The notes under the pieces: generated by a model
Seen by the model: the letters and a program-made list of their open reading frames with translations, nothing else
The model's database searches: none
Told to the model about the DNA's origin: nothing
Made by a program: the position numbers and the translations under genes
Shown: piece by piece, positions 1 to 8,249 of the stretch
Layout: each line of letters begins with the position of its first letter
How positions within the stretch are numbered: position 1 is the stretch's first letter
Assembly (NCBI RefSeq): GCF_004006295.1
Contig: NZ_CP026095.1
Span: 216,001 to 280,000, forward strand
Direction of reading: 5' to 3'
DNA: 64,000 bases
DNA from: Peribacillus asahii
Lineage (GTDB): Bacteria > Bacillota > Bacilli > Bacillales > DSM-1321

Positions 1-173
1 TCGGGATTCCGGTTCAAGCATTCGTTATGAATCTTGGCATTGTTGATGTAATCAAAATGAGTACGGTCTATTTACCAGGCGATATTCTGAAAGCCTTGTT
101 GGCCTCGTTTTTAGTTTATAAATTACGGAAAAATCCTGTTTTTAATCGAATGATAGCTAAATCTGCTGCTTGA
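1..173 (+). CDS. BioY-family biotin transporter, C-terminal end (partial)
   Basis: The window opens inside a gene. The frame beginning at base 3 runs without a stop to TGA at 171-173 and ends in a hydrophobic stretch containing YLPGDILKALLA, which resembles the last helix of BioY (S component of the biotin ECF transporter). BioY binds biotin in the membrane and works with an ECF energy module. In B. subtilis the bioY-like gene yhfU lies directly ahead of yhfT and yhfS, the same order as here, which supports the call. Only about 56 residues are visible. The promoter and any BirA operator lie outside the window. Confidence 0.7.
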   Translation, partial: GIPVQAFVMNLGIVDVIKMSTVYLPGDILKALLASFLVYKLRKNPVFNRMIAKSAA

Positions 174-191
174 TTTGGGAAGGAGTATAGT

Positions 192-1670
192 ATGCATACG
201 ATTACTGCTACATATAGGACACATGCGGAGAGTTTTCCGAATAAAGTGGCGATTCAAACAATGAATGAATCGCTGTGTTATAGAGATTGGTATGAGAGGG
301 TAGAGAAAACAGCTTCTTGGTTTAACGGATTCAATACTTCTAATCAAATAGTTGGGGTTTTAATGCCAAATGGAATTCCATTTTTACAGCTTTTTGCGGG
401 AGCAGCGGCGGCAGGGTGGATCGCTGTTCCTTTTGATATAAAATGGCGGGAGGAGGAAATTCAAAAACGTCTGGCTCTGTCGTCTCCTTTTGTTTTACTC
501 ACGACAAAAGAGTTATATGAACGTGTGAAGCACCTCCATCCTAATATCCAAGTGTGGGAGCCTTCCTGCTTAGAAAAAGTAAATGAGATTGATAGAGTTG
601 GTAAAGAGAATAGTGGGGATATGCCCTTTTATTTAGGCTTTACTTCAGGATCAACAGGAGAACCTAAAGCATTTATTCGCTCTCATCAATCGTGGATTGC
701 GAGTTTCGAATGCAATCTGTACGATTTTCATATCGATGCGAATGATCATGTCCTGATTCCAGGTGCTCTGATTCATTCGCATTTTCTATATGGAGCAATT
801 AGTACATTATATTTAGGTGGTACGGTGTATGTATTAGAAAAATTCTCTGTACCTCAAACTTTATCAATTTTAGAGGCTGAGCCTATTTCCGTTGTGTATT
901 TTGTGCCAACAATGATTGAAGCGCTGCTCAGGGAAGAGGAGGTCATTGAGCGTCCTGTAAAAATTATTTCTTCAGGTGCGAAGTGGGAAGTGGATTCTAA
1001 ACGAAGAATTCCAGAGGTATTTCGCGATGTATCGATGTATGAGTTTTATGGAGCAAGCGAGCTGAGCTTTGTGACGTTCTTATCTCATAAGGAAAATCAA
1101 TTGAAGCCTAATTCTGTCGGTAAACCGTTTCATAATGTAGAGATTCAAATTCGTACATCAAACGGTGATGTGGCGGAAACGAATGAAATAGGTAAAATCC
1201 ATATTAGAAGTGATATGGTATTTATCGGTTATCTACATCCGCAGAATCGTACCATTCGTTCTATTCACGATGCAGAAGGCTGGGTTACGGTAGATGATAT
1301 GGGCTATATTGATGAAGAAGGATATCTGTATATAGCAGGCCGTGAGAAGAATATGATTTTATACGGGGGCATTAATATTTTTCCTGAAGAGGTAGAGGCC
1401 GTTTTATCACAGCATCGAGATGTGGAATATGTCGCTGTTGTTGGAATGGCTGATTCCTATTGGGGGCAGATGGTCGCAGCGGTCATCGTAGGTACGGCCC
1501 CGAAACTGGAGCTGAAACGATTATGTAAGCAGCATTTAGCTGCGTATAAAGTTCCGCGCAAATGGTTCTTTATTGAGGAAATGCCGCTGACGGTAAGCGG
1601 GAAAATTGCTCGTGCACAAGTTCAAGAGTTGATTGAGAGGAAGGAGGATTTATTATTAGAAAGGCAGTGA
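192..1670 (+). CDS. yhfT: AMP-dependent acyl-CoA ligase, YhfT-like
   Basis: This is a 492-aa member of the ANL (acyl-CoA synthetase) superfamily. It is expected to activate a carboxylic acid with ATP and load it onto coenzyme A in the cytosol. The P-loop-like motif TSGSTGEPK is at residues 151-159, the A5 motif YGASE at 286-290, the ribose-binding Asp around 369, the hinge GREKNM at 383-388, and the catalytic lysine at 471 within SGKI. The ATG at 192 follows a GGGAAGGAG site with good spacing. It sits 18 bases after bioY and its end overlaps the thiolase gene, so a bioY-yhfT-yhfS operon is likely. In B. subtilis that operon is linked to biotin (BirA) control. The substrate is not evident; pimelate or a fatty acid are guesses. 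Confidence 0.85.
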   Translation: MHTITATYRTHAESFPNKVAIQTMNESLCYRDWYERVEKTASWFNGFNTSNQIVGVLMPNGIPFLQLFAGAAAAGWIAVPFDIKWREEEIQKRLALSSPFVLLTTKELYERVKHLHPNIQVWEPSCLEKVNEIDRVGKENSGDMPFYLGFTSGSTGEPKAFIRSHQSWIASFECNLYDFHIDANDHVLIPGALIHSHFLYGAISTLYLGGTVYVLEKFSVPQTLSILEAEPISVVYFVPTMIEALLREEEVIERPVKIISSGAKWEVDSKRRIPEVFRDVSMYEFYGASELSFVTFLSHKENQLKPNSVGKPFHNVEIQIRTSNGDVAETNEIGKIHIRSDMVFIGYLHPQNRTIRSIHDAEGWVTVDDMGYIDEEGYLYIAGREKNMILYGGINIFPEEVEAVLSQHRDVEYVAVVGMADSYWGQMVAAVIVGTAPKLELKRLCKQHLAAYKVPRKWFFIEEMPLTVSGKIARAQVQELIERKEDLLLERQ

Positions 1671-2749
1671 TTGTTCAGGCGAAACGAACACCGATTGGGA
1701 AAGAAAACGGGATGCTGCGAGAACTTCAGCCACATGAGCTCGCAGCATCAATTCTTCAACATTTGGCAAGTGGTATCGAGGAGAAAATAGATGAAGTAAT
1801 AGTAGGAAATGTCGTAGGTCCTGGCGGCAATGTTGCTCGTTTAGCTGCTTTAGAAGCGGGTCTGCCTTACTCGATTACAGGATTAACACTCGATCGCCAG
1901 TGCAGTGCAGGTTTAGAAGCAATTCGTATGGCTTGTTATTTTGTGCAAGGAGGAGCAGGGCAATGTTATATCGCCGGTGGTGTAGAAAGTACGAGCACCT
2001 CTCCTTATGAACAGCGGGCTCAATTTTCCCCCGATCGCATTGGTGATCCTGACATGGGGGTAGCCGCTGAACATGTTGCTAAGAAATATGAAATTAGTCG
2101 AGAGCGGCAAGATGAGTATGCGCTCTTAAGTTATCAGCGCAGTCGAGAGGCTTATACGAATGGTCTGTATGAGCAAGAAATTCTTACAGTTGGAGAACAA
2201 AGCAGCGACGAAGAATTGCTTCGTGAACGGAAAATGGAGAAGCTATTGAAACGAGCAAGACCGATTTTCGTGAAAGAAAATGGGACGGTAACCGCTGCTA
2301 ATAGCTGTGCGATTCATGACGGAGCTTGTGCGACATTAGTTATGGAAGAAACGCTGGCGAAACAGCTGGGTTATCAACCTGTATTGCGCTTTGTCGATAG
2401 TCAAGTTGCTGGGGTGCATCCTTTTTATCCAGGAATCGCTCCTGTACCAGCCATTCAAGAATTGTTAAATAGAAACAGTTTAACGATAGAAGATATTGAT
2501 CTTGTGGAAATCAATGAAGCATTTGCTTCCAAAATTGTTGCTTGTGCACAAGAACTTTCGATTCCTTATGATAAATTGAATGTATGCGGTGGAGCGATTA
2601 CGATTGGACATCCATATGGAGCGTCAGGCGCAATGCTAGTCACTCGCTTGTTTTATGAAGTTCAAAGACGCCAATATGTGAAATATGTGTTAGCCGCAAT
2701 TGGAAGCGCTGGAGGAGTCGGAGTGGCGGTGTTGTTTGAGGTAGTGTAA
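1655..2749 (+). CDS. yhfS: Thiolase-family acyltransferase, YhfS-like
   Basis: The protein has a thiolase fold, with the nucleophilic cysteine in DRQCSAG (residue 83 counting from 1655), NEAFA, and the GHP motif with the active His. It should make or cleave beta-ketoacyl-CoA next to the ligase encoded upstream. The conventional start would be GTG at 1667, but AGGAGG at 1642-1647 lies 19 bases before it. It lies 7 bases before an in-frame ATT at 1655, and starting there restores the family N-terminus (initiator)-RKAVIVQAKRTP. I therefore place the start at a non-canonical AUU codon. The C-terminal Cys-x-Gly base of thiolases appears to be replaced (AIGSAGGVG). At about 360 residues it is shorter than the usual 390. 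Confidence 0.8.
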   Translation: MRKAVIVQAKRTPIGKENGMLRELQPHELAASILQHLASGIEEKIDEVIVGNVVGPGGNVARLAALEAGLPYSITGLTLDRQCSAGLEAIRMACYFVQGGAGQCYIAGGVESTSTSPYEQRAQFSPDRIGDPDMGVAAEHVAKKYEISRERQDEYALLSYQRSREAYTNGLYEQEILTVGEQSSDEELLRERKMEKLLKRARPIFVKENGTVTAANSCAIHDGACATLVMEETLAKQLGYQPVLRFVDSQVAGVHPFYPGIAPVPAIQELLNRNSLTIEDIDLVEINEAFASKIVACAQELSIPYDKLNVCGGAITIGHPYGASGAMLVTRLFYEVQRRQYVKYVLAAIGSAGGVGVAVLFEVV

Positions 2750-2824
2750 ATAAGCCATGAAAAGGTGCATCTATAATGAAGGGCTACATTCTAAAAAGTA
2801 ATTCGTCCAATACTTATTTGCTAT

Positions 2825-2853
2825 TAATTGATTTTTCAAAAAAATGATATACT
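2825..2853 (+). promoter_or_regulatory. Candidate sigma-A promoter of the purC-like gene
   Basis: TATACT at 2848-2853 is a good -10 box. A weak -35 (TAATTG, 2825-2830) lies 17 bases upstream. It is 45 bases before the ATG at 2898, and nothing else in this gap looks structured. Confidence 0.4.
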
Positions 2854-2897
2854 AAAGGGCGAAAGCTATTCTAGTTCATGCAGAGAGGAATTGTACG

Positions 2898-3584
2898 ATG
2901 AAACAAATTTACACAGGTAAAACGAAAGACGTATTTGAACTTGAAGATGGTAGTTATTTATTAAAGTTCAAAGACGATGTAACAGGCGAGAACGGTGTAT
3001 TTGATCCGGGTGCTAACACGGTTGGTTTAACTTTAGAAGGAGCAGGTCGTGCGGGACTTAGCTTAACAAAGCACTTTTTCGAAGCATTGAAGGAACAAGG
3101 AATTCCTACTCATTACATAGATGCAAACATTGATGAAGCAACAATGACGGTTAGACCCGCTACTGTATTTGGTAAAGGGTTAGAAGTAATCTGTCGTTAC
3201 CGTGCTGTTGGCAGCTTCTTGCGTCGTTACGGATTGTATGCGGAAGAAGGCCAAGCATTAGATGCATTCGTAGAAGTAACATTGAAAGATGATGGACGTC
3301 AAGACCCGCCAATCAGTGAGGATGCACTAGATATGCTAGGTATTTTAACAAAAGCTGAATATGCAGTATTAAAAGATTTGACTCAACAAATCGGTAATGT
3401 TGTCAAAGCAGAATTAGCGAAAAAAGATATTGAACTATACGATATTAAATTTGAATTTGGTCGAGTGGGCGAAGGGAAAGAAATCGTGTTAATCGATGAA
3501 ATTTCAGGTGGAAATATGCGTGCGTATAAAAACGGTGAATATATCGAACCGCTTCAATTAGAAAAATTAATGTTAGAAGCGTAA
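2898..3584 (+). CDS. PurC-like SAICAR synthase homologue, stand-alone
   Basis: This 228-aa protein is recognisable as a SAICAR synthetase fold: it starts with YTGKTKDVF, and has an FKDD motif, GSFLRRYG, and an IKFEFG...LIDEIS C-terminal block. Classic PurC joins CAIR and aspartate with ATP in purine synthesis. Here the gene has its own promoter and terminator and no other purine genes nearby. Two conserved places differ from standard PurC. The glycine-rich N-terminal loop reads DDVTGENGVFDPG, and the usual DEIxPDS/TxR substrate loop reads DEISGGNMR. It may be a second, divergent paralogue with an altered substrate, or the organism's functional PurC relocated. Start ATG with GAGAGGAA upstream. 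Confidence 0.8.
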   Translation: MKQIYTGKTKDVFELEDGSYLLKFKDDVTGENGVFDPGANTVGLTLEGAGRAGLSLTKHFFEALKEQGIPTHYIDANIDEATMTVRPATVFGKGLEVICRYRAVGSFLRRYGLYAEEGQALDAFVEVTLKDDGRQDPPISEDALDMLGILTKAEYAVLKDLTQQIGNVVKAELAKKDIELYDIKFEFGRVGEGKEIVLIDEISGGNMRAYKNGEYIEPLQLEKLMLEA

Positions 3585-3591
3585 GAAATGA

Positions 3592-3632
3592 CCCCAAATT
3601 GAGGACATAATTGTCCTTGATTTGGGGTTTTT
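3592..3632 (+). terminator. Terminator after the purC-like gene
   Basis: CCCCAAAT at 3592-3599 pairs with ATTTGGGG at 3620-3627. An inner GGACA/TGTCC pair and a following T run complete it. It starts 8 bases after the stop codon. Confidence 0.9.
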
Positions 3633-3660
3633 ATACTTTGAAACAGATTACTCTTTTAGG

Positions 3661-3786
3661 AATCCCGCCAAATATAAGAGAAATCATGCAATTTTGTTAG
3701 AGAATCGTGCCGAATATAAGGTAAATCATGCCGATTTGCTAGATAATCCCGCCAATTAACATGCCATTCCTTATACCGTCTAAAAT
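3661..3786 (+). repeat. Degenerate 42-bp tandem repeat upstream of adh
   Basis: Two 42-bp units, 3661-3702 and 3703-3744, align throughout. Shared words are CCGCCAAATATAAG versus TGCCGAATATAAG, followed by AAATCATGC. A third, more decayed unit begins at 3745 (AATCCCGCCAATT). A further GCCGAATTTATG lies at 3789-3800, and a GGCCG-T6-CGGCC hairpin at 3809-3824. The array lies roughly 120-200 bp ahead of the sigma-54 promoter, the usual distance for enhancer sites of NtrC-type activators. That role is inference. Confidence 0.5.
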
Positions 3787-3848
3787 GAGCCGAATTTATG
3801 TTACAAATGGCCGTTTTTTCGGCCGCTTAATATTTCAAAACCTCGATT

Positions 3849-3864
3849 TTGTAAGCGCTTTATG
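3849..3864 (+). promoter_or_regulatory. CcpA cre-like site
   Basis: TTGTAAGCGCTTTATG matches the catabolite-responsive element core TGWAARCGYTWNCW at 13 of 14 positions. It lies immediately upstream of the -24 box of the adh promoter, a position where CcpA could block activator looping or polymerase binding. Carbon-source repression is inferred. Confidence 0.6.
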
Positions 3865-3881
3865 TTGGCATGCGACTTGCA
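3865..3881 (+). promoter_or_regulatory. Sigma-54 (SigL) -24/-12 promoter of adh
   Basis: TTGGCATG-N4-TTGCA matches the sigma-54 consensus TTGGCACG-N4-TTGCW with one difference. The invariant GG (3867-3868) and GC (3879-3880) are separated by exactly 10 bases, the diagnostic spacing. No convincing sigma-A hexamers lie in the same place. The nearby NtrC-type activator gene (5190-6620) is the obvious candidate regulator. Confidence 0.8.
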
Positions 3882-3955
3882 TTATATAGTAAGTGAGGTT
3901 AAAAAAAGGGCGTCATTTATAGGAAGGCGCCGCTAGAAAAGGGAGGAAATGAAGC

Positions 3956-5029
3956 ATGAGCGCAGCAAATCAAGGAAGCACGGTAAAAGTAAAGGCAGGT
4001 CAAGAGGTTAAAACAATGAAAGCCGCAGTAGTCAATGAATTTAATCAAAAGCTTGAAATTAAAAATGTCCCTGTTCCTGAATTAGAATATGGAGAAATTC
4101 TAGTGAAGATTAAAGCGTGTGGTGTATGTCATACCGACCTTCATGCGGCACATGGAGACTGGCCAGTTAAACCGAAGTTGCCACTTATTCCAGGTCATGA
4201 AGGTGTGGGTATTATTGAAAAGGTAGCAGAAGGCGTGACGTCCTTAAAAGTTGGTGATCGCGTTGGGATTCCGTGGTTGTATTCGGCGTGTGGGGAGTGT
4301 GAATATTGTTTAACAGGACGCGAAACGCTTTGTCCAAAACAATTGAATGCAGGTTACTCAATAGATGGAGCATATGCTGAGTACTGTAAAGCTCCAGCAC
4401 AATATGTTGTCAAAATCCCAGAGGGTCTTGATTTTGCGGAGATTTCTCCAATCTTCTGCGCAGGGGTAACGACGTATAAAGCATTGAAAGTATCAGAAGC
4501 AAAGCCAGGTGATTGGATAGCGATTTATGGGATTGGCGGACTAGGTCACGTAGCTCTTCAATATGCAAAAGCAATGGGCTTTAACGTTGTTGCCGTTGAC
4601 ATTCAAGATGACAAGCTGGATCTTGCGAAGGAACTAGGAGCAGATTTAACGATCAATGGTTTAAAAACTGATCCGATTCAAGATATCCAAGACAAAGTAG
4701 GCGGTGTGCAAGCAGCTATTTCTGTTGCTGTTACGAAAAAAGCATTTGAACAAGCATATAGATCCGTGAAGCGTGGAGGAACATTGGTAGCTGTTGGCCT
4801 TCCAAATGCTGAGCTGCCAATTCCAATCTTTGATACCGTATTAAATGGGGTAACGGTGAAAGGTTCAATTGTTGGGACAAGAAGGGACCTTCAAGAAGCG
4901 ATTCAATTTGCAGCAGAAGGCAAGGTACGTACAAATATTGAAACAAAACCGCTTGATAACATTAATGAAGTGTTCGAACGTTTAGATAAAGGCGAAATTA
5001 ATGGCCGTGTTGTATTAACAATGGAATAG
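3956..5029 (+). CDS. adhA: Zinc-dependent alcohol dehydrogenase (AdhA/AdhP type)
   Basis: This medium-chain dehydrogenase should interconvert primary alcohols and aldehydes with NAD(H). Catalytic zinc ligands are C58 and H81 (PGHE) with C168. The structural zinc lobe has C112, C115, C118 and C126, and the Rossmann loop GIGGLGH is at 192-198. The ATG at 3956 has GGAGG 9 bases upstream and gives 357 aa. That adds a 20-residue N-terminal extension, since family members usually begin at the equivalent of M21 (base 4016). It is transcribed alone from a sigma-54 promoter and ends at a strong hairpin. It converges on the sensor/activator/iron-ADH cluster, so the two probably form one alcohol or aldehyde response. 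Confidence 0.93.
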   Translation: MSAANQGSTVKVKAGQEVKTMKAAVVNEFNQKLEIKNVPVPELEYGEILVKIKACGVCHTDLHAAHGDWPVKPKLPLIPGHEGVGIIEKVAEGVTSLKVGDRVGIPWLYSACGECEYCLTGRETLCPKQLNAGYSIDGAYAEYCKAPAQYVVKIPEGLDFAEISPIFCAGVTTYKALKVSEAKPGDWIAIYGIGGLGHVALQYAKAMGFNVVAVDIQDDKLDLAKELGADLTINGLKTDPIQDIQDKVGGVQAAISVAVTKKAFEQAYRSVKRGGTLVAVGLPNAELPIPIFDTVLNGVTVKGSIVGTRRDLQEAIQFAAEGKVRTNIETKPLDNINEVFERLDKGEINGRVVLTME

Positions 5030-5040
5030 AGGTTGATAGA

Positions 5041-5078
5041 AAAGAAGCTAGCTTGAAGGATTGCTAGCTTCTTTTCTC
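5041..5078 (+). terminator. Terminator after adhA
   Basis: AAGAAGCTAGC (5042-5052) pairs with GCTAGCTTCTT (5063-5073), followed by TT and a T/C-rich tail. It may also slow transcription arriving from the convergent side. Confidence 0.85.
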
Positions 5079-5189
5079 TTCTTACGGAGCAAATGGAACA
5101 AAGTATCGAAACATAAAAGCAATAAGTGAAAATAAGGAGATCGTACAAAGAAAAATAAAATGAAGGATGATATAGAGAATTTTCCACTC

Positions 5190-6620
5190 CTAAGAATGAC
5201 TTTTTTCATTTAAAATATACCGCAGTTTCCGCATCGAAATGTGCAGTCGTTTGGCTGCTTCGGTGCGATTGCCGTATGTTTGTTGGAGAGCTTGCAGGAC
5301 AAGTTCTTTACTAACAATAGATTCTAGCTTTTTCATTTCTGATAGTAGGTCAGCGAGATTCATCTCCTTTTTTTGCTGAAAGTCTTCAACAAGTCTTTTT
5401 CTCCATTCAGCAAGAGGGTCATTTATCATCGTTTGGACAGCTTTTGTCTCTGGATTTGCTTGGAGCATGTGACTGTTCGGCAGCACGATATCTTCTGCTG
5501 TTATTTTCTGTTCAGAGTCAGTCAATGTGAGTGTTCTTGTTATCACATTGGACAGCTCACGAATATTACCGGGCCAATCGTAGCGTTGTAGTTTTTCGAT
5601 TGCACAGTCTGAAAATGTCCTGTTAGCTTGTCCATTTCGTTCAATTAGATGTTCAATGAGCAGCGGAATATCGGCTTTCCTGTGGCGCAGGGCTGGGATA
5701 TCGAGCTTCACGACGTTCAGACGATAATATAAATCTTCGCGAAATTTTCCTTTCATTACGGCTTGCTGCAAATTTTCATTAGAGGCAGCTACTAATCGGG
5801 CTTTAGTGTGGAGTATTTGGCTGCTGCCAACACGCATAAATTCTCTAGTTTCTAGTACCCTAAGCAGCTTTACTTGAATAGCTGGGCTCGCATCGGCAAT
5901 TTCATCGAGAAAAAGCGTCCCGTTCCCGGCAATTTCAAAGAACCCTTTTCTTTGCTGAGTTGCTCCAGTAAATGCCCCTTTTTCATGTCCAAATAATTCA
6001 CTTTCTAAGAGAGATTCGGAAATAGCCCCGCAATTAAGGGCAATAAAGGGCTCATGGCTTCGTGGACTAGCTAGATGAATGAATCGGGAGAGGACTTCTT
6101 TACCAGTACCTGTTTCTCCTTCAATCAATACATTTACAGATTTTTGAGCCACTTTGTATGCTGTTTCAATAAGTGCTGGCATGGAGGAGTGTTCCCCCAT
6201 AATGAGTCCTGAATCATGAGCGAGTTTATGCACGACTTGCTGATGTTGAGCGGTACAATGATTTAATAGATTTTCCACTTGTGCTTCGAGGACAGAGATA
6301 TCATCAAAAGGCTTTTCCATATAGTCACTTGCACCAAGCTTCATTGCTTCCACAGCTGTTTTGATTGTACTATAGCCAGTCATAATGAGTGCTTTGCAGC
6401 GAGGTTGCAGCGTTTTTAAGTGCCGCAAAAGGGCAAGTCCATCACAGTCTGGCAGCTTTAAATCAATCATAGCAACATGGAAATGATGGTTATGAAAGTC
6501 CAGTTCATAAAATTGTTGACCGCTGTTAACAACCTGAACATGATAGCCTTTTAAAGTAAAAAGACGGGATAAGAAAGTGCCAACTTCCTTTTCATCATCC
6601 GCAATAAGCAGATTAATCAT
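5190..6620 (-). CDS. Sigma-54-dependent response regulator, NtrC family
   Basis: The 476-aa protein has three domains. The receiver (1-120) has acidic D8/D9 and phosphoacceptor D53 in MIDLKLP. The AAA+ domain has Walker A GETGTGKE (168-175), the sigma-54 contact loop GAFTGA (215-220) and Walker B GTLFLDE (234-240). The C-terminus is a Fis-type HTH (NRTEAAKRLHISMRKL). GAFTGA shows it activates RNA polymerase carrying sigma-54. Its ATG overlaps the kinase stop codon, so kinase and regulator are coupled. The only -24/-12 promoter I saw in the window is that of adhA just beyond its 3' end, making adhA the likely target. Gram-positive genomes usually carry few such activators. Confidence 0.93.
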   Translation of the reverse strand: MINLLIADDEKEVGTFLSRLFTLKGYHVQVVNSGQQFYELDFHNHHFHVAMIDLKLPDCDGLALLRHLKTLQPRCKALIMTGYSTIKTAVEAMKLGASDYMEKPFDDISVLEAQVENLLNHCTAQHQQVVHKLAHDSGLIMGEHSSMPALIETAYKVAQKSVNVLIEGETGTGKEVLSRFIHLASPRSHEPFIALNCGAISESLLESELFGHEKGAFTGATQQRKGFFEIAGNGTLFLDEIADASPAIQVKLLRVLETREFMRVGSSQILHTKARLVAASNENLQQAVMKGKFREDLYYRLNVVKLDIPALRHRKADIPLLIEHLIERNGQANRTFSDCAIEKLQRYDWPGNIRELSNVITRTLTLTDSEQKITAEDIVLPNSHMLQANPETKAVQTMINDPLAEWRKRLVEDFQQKKEMNLADLLSEMKKLESIVSKELVLQALQQTYGNRTEAAKRLHISMRKLRYILNEKSHS

Positions 6621-8233
6621 GCAATCACCTCATTTGGTAAAGGGAGTTTTAATCGAAATGTGCTTCCGTGACCGTCTACACTTTCAACTTCAATCGTGCC
6701 GCCGTGATCATTGGCGATTCCAAGGCTAACTGATAAACCAAGTCCTGTGCCTTTATCGCGTTCCTTTGTTGTATGAAAAGGATGAAAAATAAGTGGTAAA
6801 CGCTCTGTTTCAATCCCAATTCCGTTATCTGTAACAGCAATAATAATGGAGTTGGACTCAAGATAGGATTGAATGTGCAGCCGTTTTTCCGTTGATGTAG
6901 AAACATCTAAGGCATATTTAGCATTTAATAGTAAATTGATAATAATTTGTTCAATATGTGGCTGACTACCAACTATAAGCGGTAGATCTTTTTGTAAAGA
7001 AAGACGAATCGAAATCGCATTTTTTTCAAGCTGAAATTTTAATAGATTAAGAACTTGATGAATAGCTTCGTTCACCGAGTAATGTTGAAATTTGTATTCG
7101 TCCTGTCTTGAAAAAGTAAGAAGGCTTTTCACAATTTGTTTGCAGCGGTCCCCGCAGTTTTTAATATCCGTTAGTAAAGGGTAATCCTGATGTTCAGGAG
7201 GAATATTTCTTAGCAAAAGTTGTGAGTTTCCAAGAATGGCTGTTAACGGGCTATTTAATTCGTGAGCGACACCAGCAGCCATTTCACCGATGGCGCCGAG
7301 CTTGCCGGCATGAAGCAGTTGGGCTTGGATCTGCCGTTTTATTGTTACATTTTTAAAGTAGGCAATGACACCGTATACTTGTTGTTCCTTATTTTGAATA
7401 GGGTACGTATTCATTTCTAAAATGATGTCGTGTGGAAGCAGAATTTCTTGGAATTTTGGCTTTTGGGAAGAGAATGTATCTTGGATGAGTGGTTTTGCTT
7501 GATCTATGACAGCTTCAAGAGCGGAAAAGCTTTTCGCTGAATCATTGCACTTGTATAGGTCAATTTGACGGTCAAATACAACAATCATGTCTTCCACTGC
7601 CTTAAAGGTGTCTTCCCATTCTTGTTTTGCACGAAGCACTTCTTTATAAAGAGCTGCATTTTCGAGCGTCATGGCTAATTGATTAGAAAGCTGCTCGAGA
7701 AAGTCTAATTCTTCAGGTTTCCATTCTTGCTGGTTTTTCCTGCCGAATGTTAAAACACCAATCCCTTCATTTTTGCTGTATAAAGGGACTAATAAAAGGG
7801 TTTCAATGTTCAAAGCAAGCAGCCTTCTTTTCTCAGAATAGAGAGCAGGTAAGTGGTCGACTTGAAGATGAATTAATTGTTTGCCATGAAGGGCAGACGT
7901 ATAAAGAGAAAGCTGCTGCATATGGGTATTAAACTCCAATTCAAGATCACAATGTTCCTCGGGATGAATGTGGAGCAAAGAAGGCTCTTCCTCATGCAAG
8001 ATAAATAAATGACAATCATCAAACGTGATAAGCTGCTTTAGCTTACTCATCACATTGCGTAAGATTTCCTCAATGCTCATATCAATGTGAATATTTTTAG
8101 TTAAATCATTCATGATTTCAAGCTGCATATTTTTCTGTTTTAATTGATCAATTGTTTTCTTTAACTCCGTATAGTACGTTTTTTTTGAAGATTTTACACC
8201 GGTTAGTAAATCGATTAATTGGTCTTTAGTCAT
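6617..8233 (-). CDS. Soluble GAF/PAS histidine kinase
   Basis: The start is taken at ATG 8233 (GAGGTG 6 bases upstream) rather than GTG 8242. There are no membrane segments. A coiled N-terminus is followed by a GAF domain (about 45-195), a PAS-like region (about 205-310), HisKA with the phosphoacceptor His in GVAHELNSPLTAI, and an ATPase domain with NLLLNAKYA, DNGIG and GTGLGLSVS. It should sense an intracellular ligand and phosphorylate the sigma-54 activator whose gene overlaps it by four bases. It sits 16 bases after the iron alcohol dehydrogenase stop, so alcohol/aldehyde or redox sensing is a fair guess. The ligand is unknown. Confidence 0.92.
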   Translation of the reverse strand: MTKDQLIDLLTGVKSSKKTYYTELKKTIDQLKQKNMQLEIMNDLTKNIHIDMSIEEILRNVMSKLKQLITFDDCHLFILHEEEPSLLHIHPEEHCDLELEFNTHMQQLSLYTSALHGKQLIHLQVDHLPALYSEKRRLLALNIETLLLVPLYSKNEGIGVLTFGRKNQQEWKPEELDFLEQLSNQLAMTLENAALYKEVLRAKQEWEDTFKAVEDMIVVFDRQIDLYKCNDSAKSFSALEAVIDQAKPLIQDTFSSQKPKFQEILLPHDIILEMNTYPIQNKEQQVYGVIAYFKNVTIKRQIQAQLLHAGKLGAIGEMAAGVAHELNSPLTAILGNSQLLLRNIPPEHQDYPLLTDIKNCGDRCKQIVKSLLTFSRQDEYKFQHYSVNEAIHQVLNLLKFQLEKNAISIRLSLQKDLPLIVGSQPHIEQIIINLLLNAKYALDVSTSTEKRLHIQSYLESNSIIIAVTDNGIGIETERLPLIFHPFHTTKERDKGTGLGLSVSLGIANDHGGTIEVESVDGHGSTFRLKLPLPNEVIA

Positions 8234-8249
8234 ATTCTTCACCTCATGA

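Noticed and set aside
3882..3888. TATATA ahead of adhA considered as a sigma-A -10 box
   Set aside because: The nearest TTGGCA is only 12 bases away. The same bases fit the -24/-12 sigma-54 pattern exactly.
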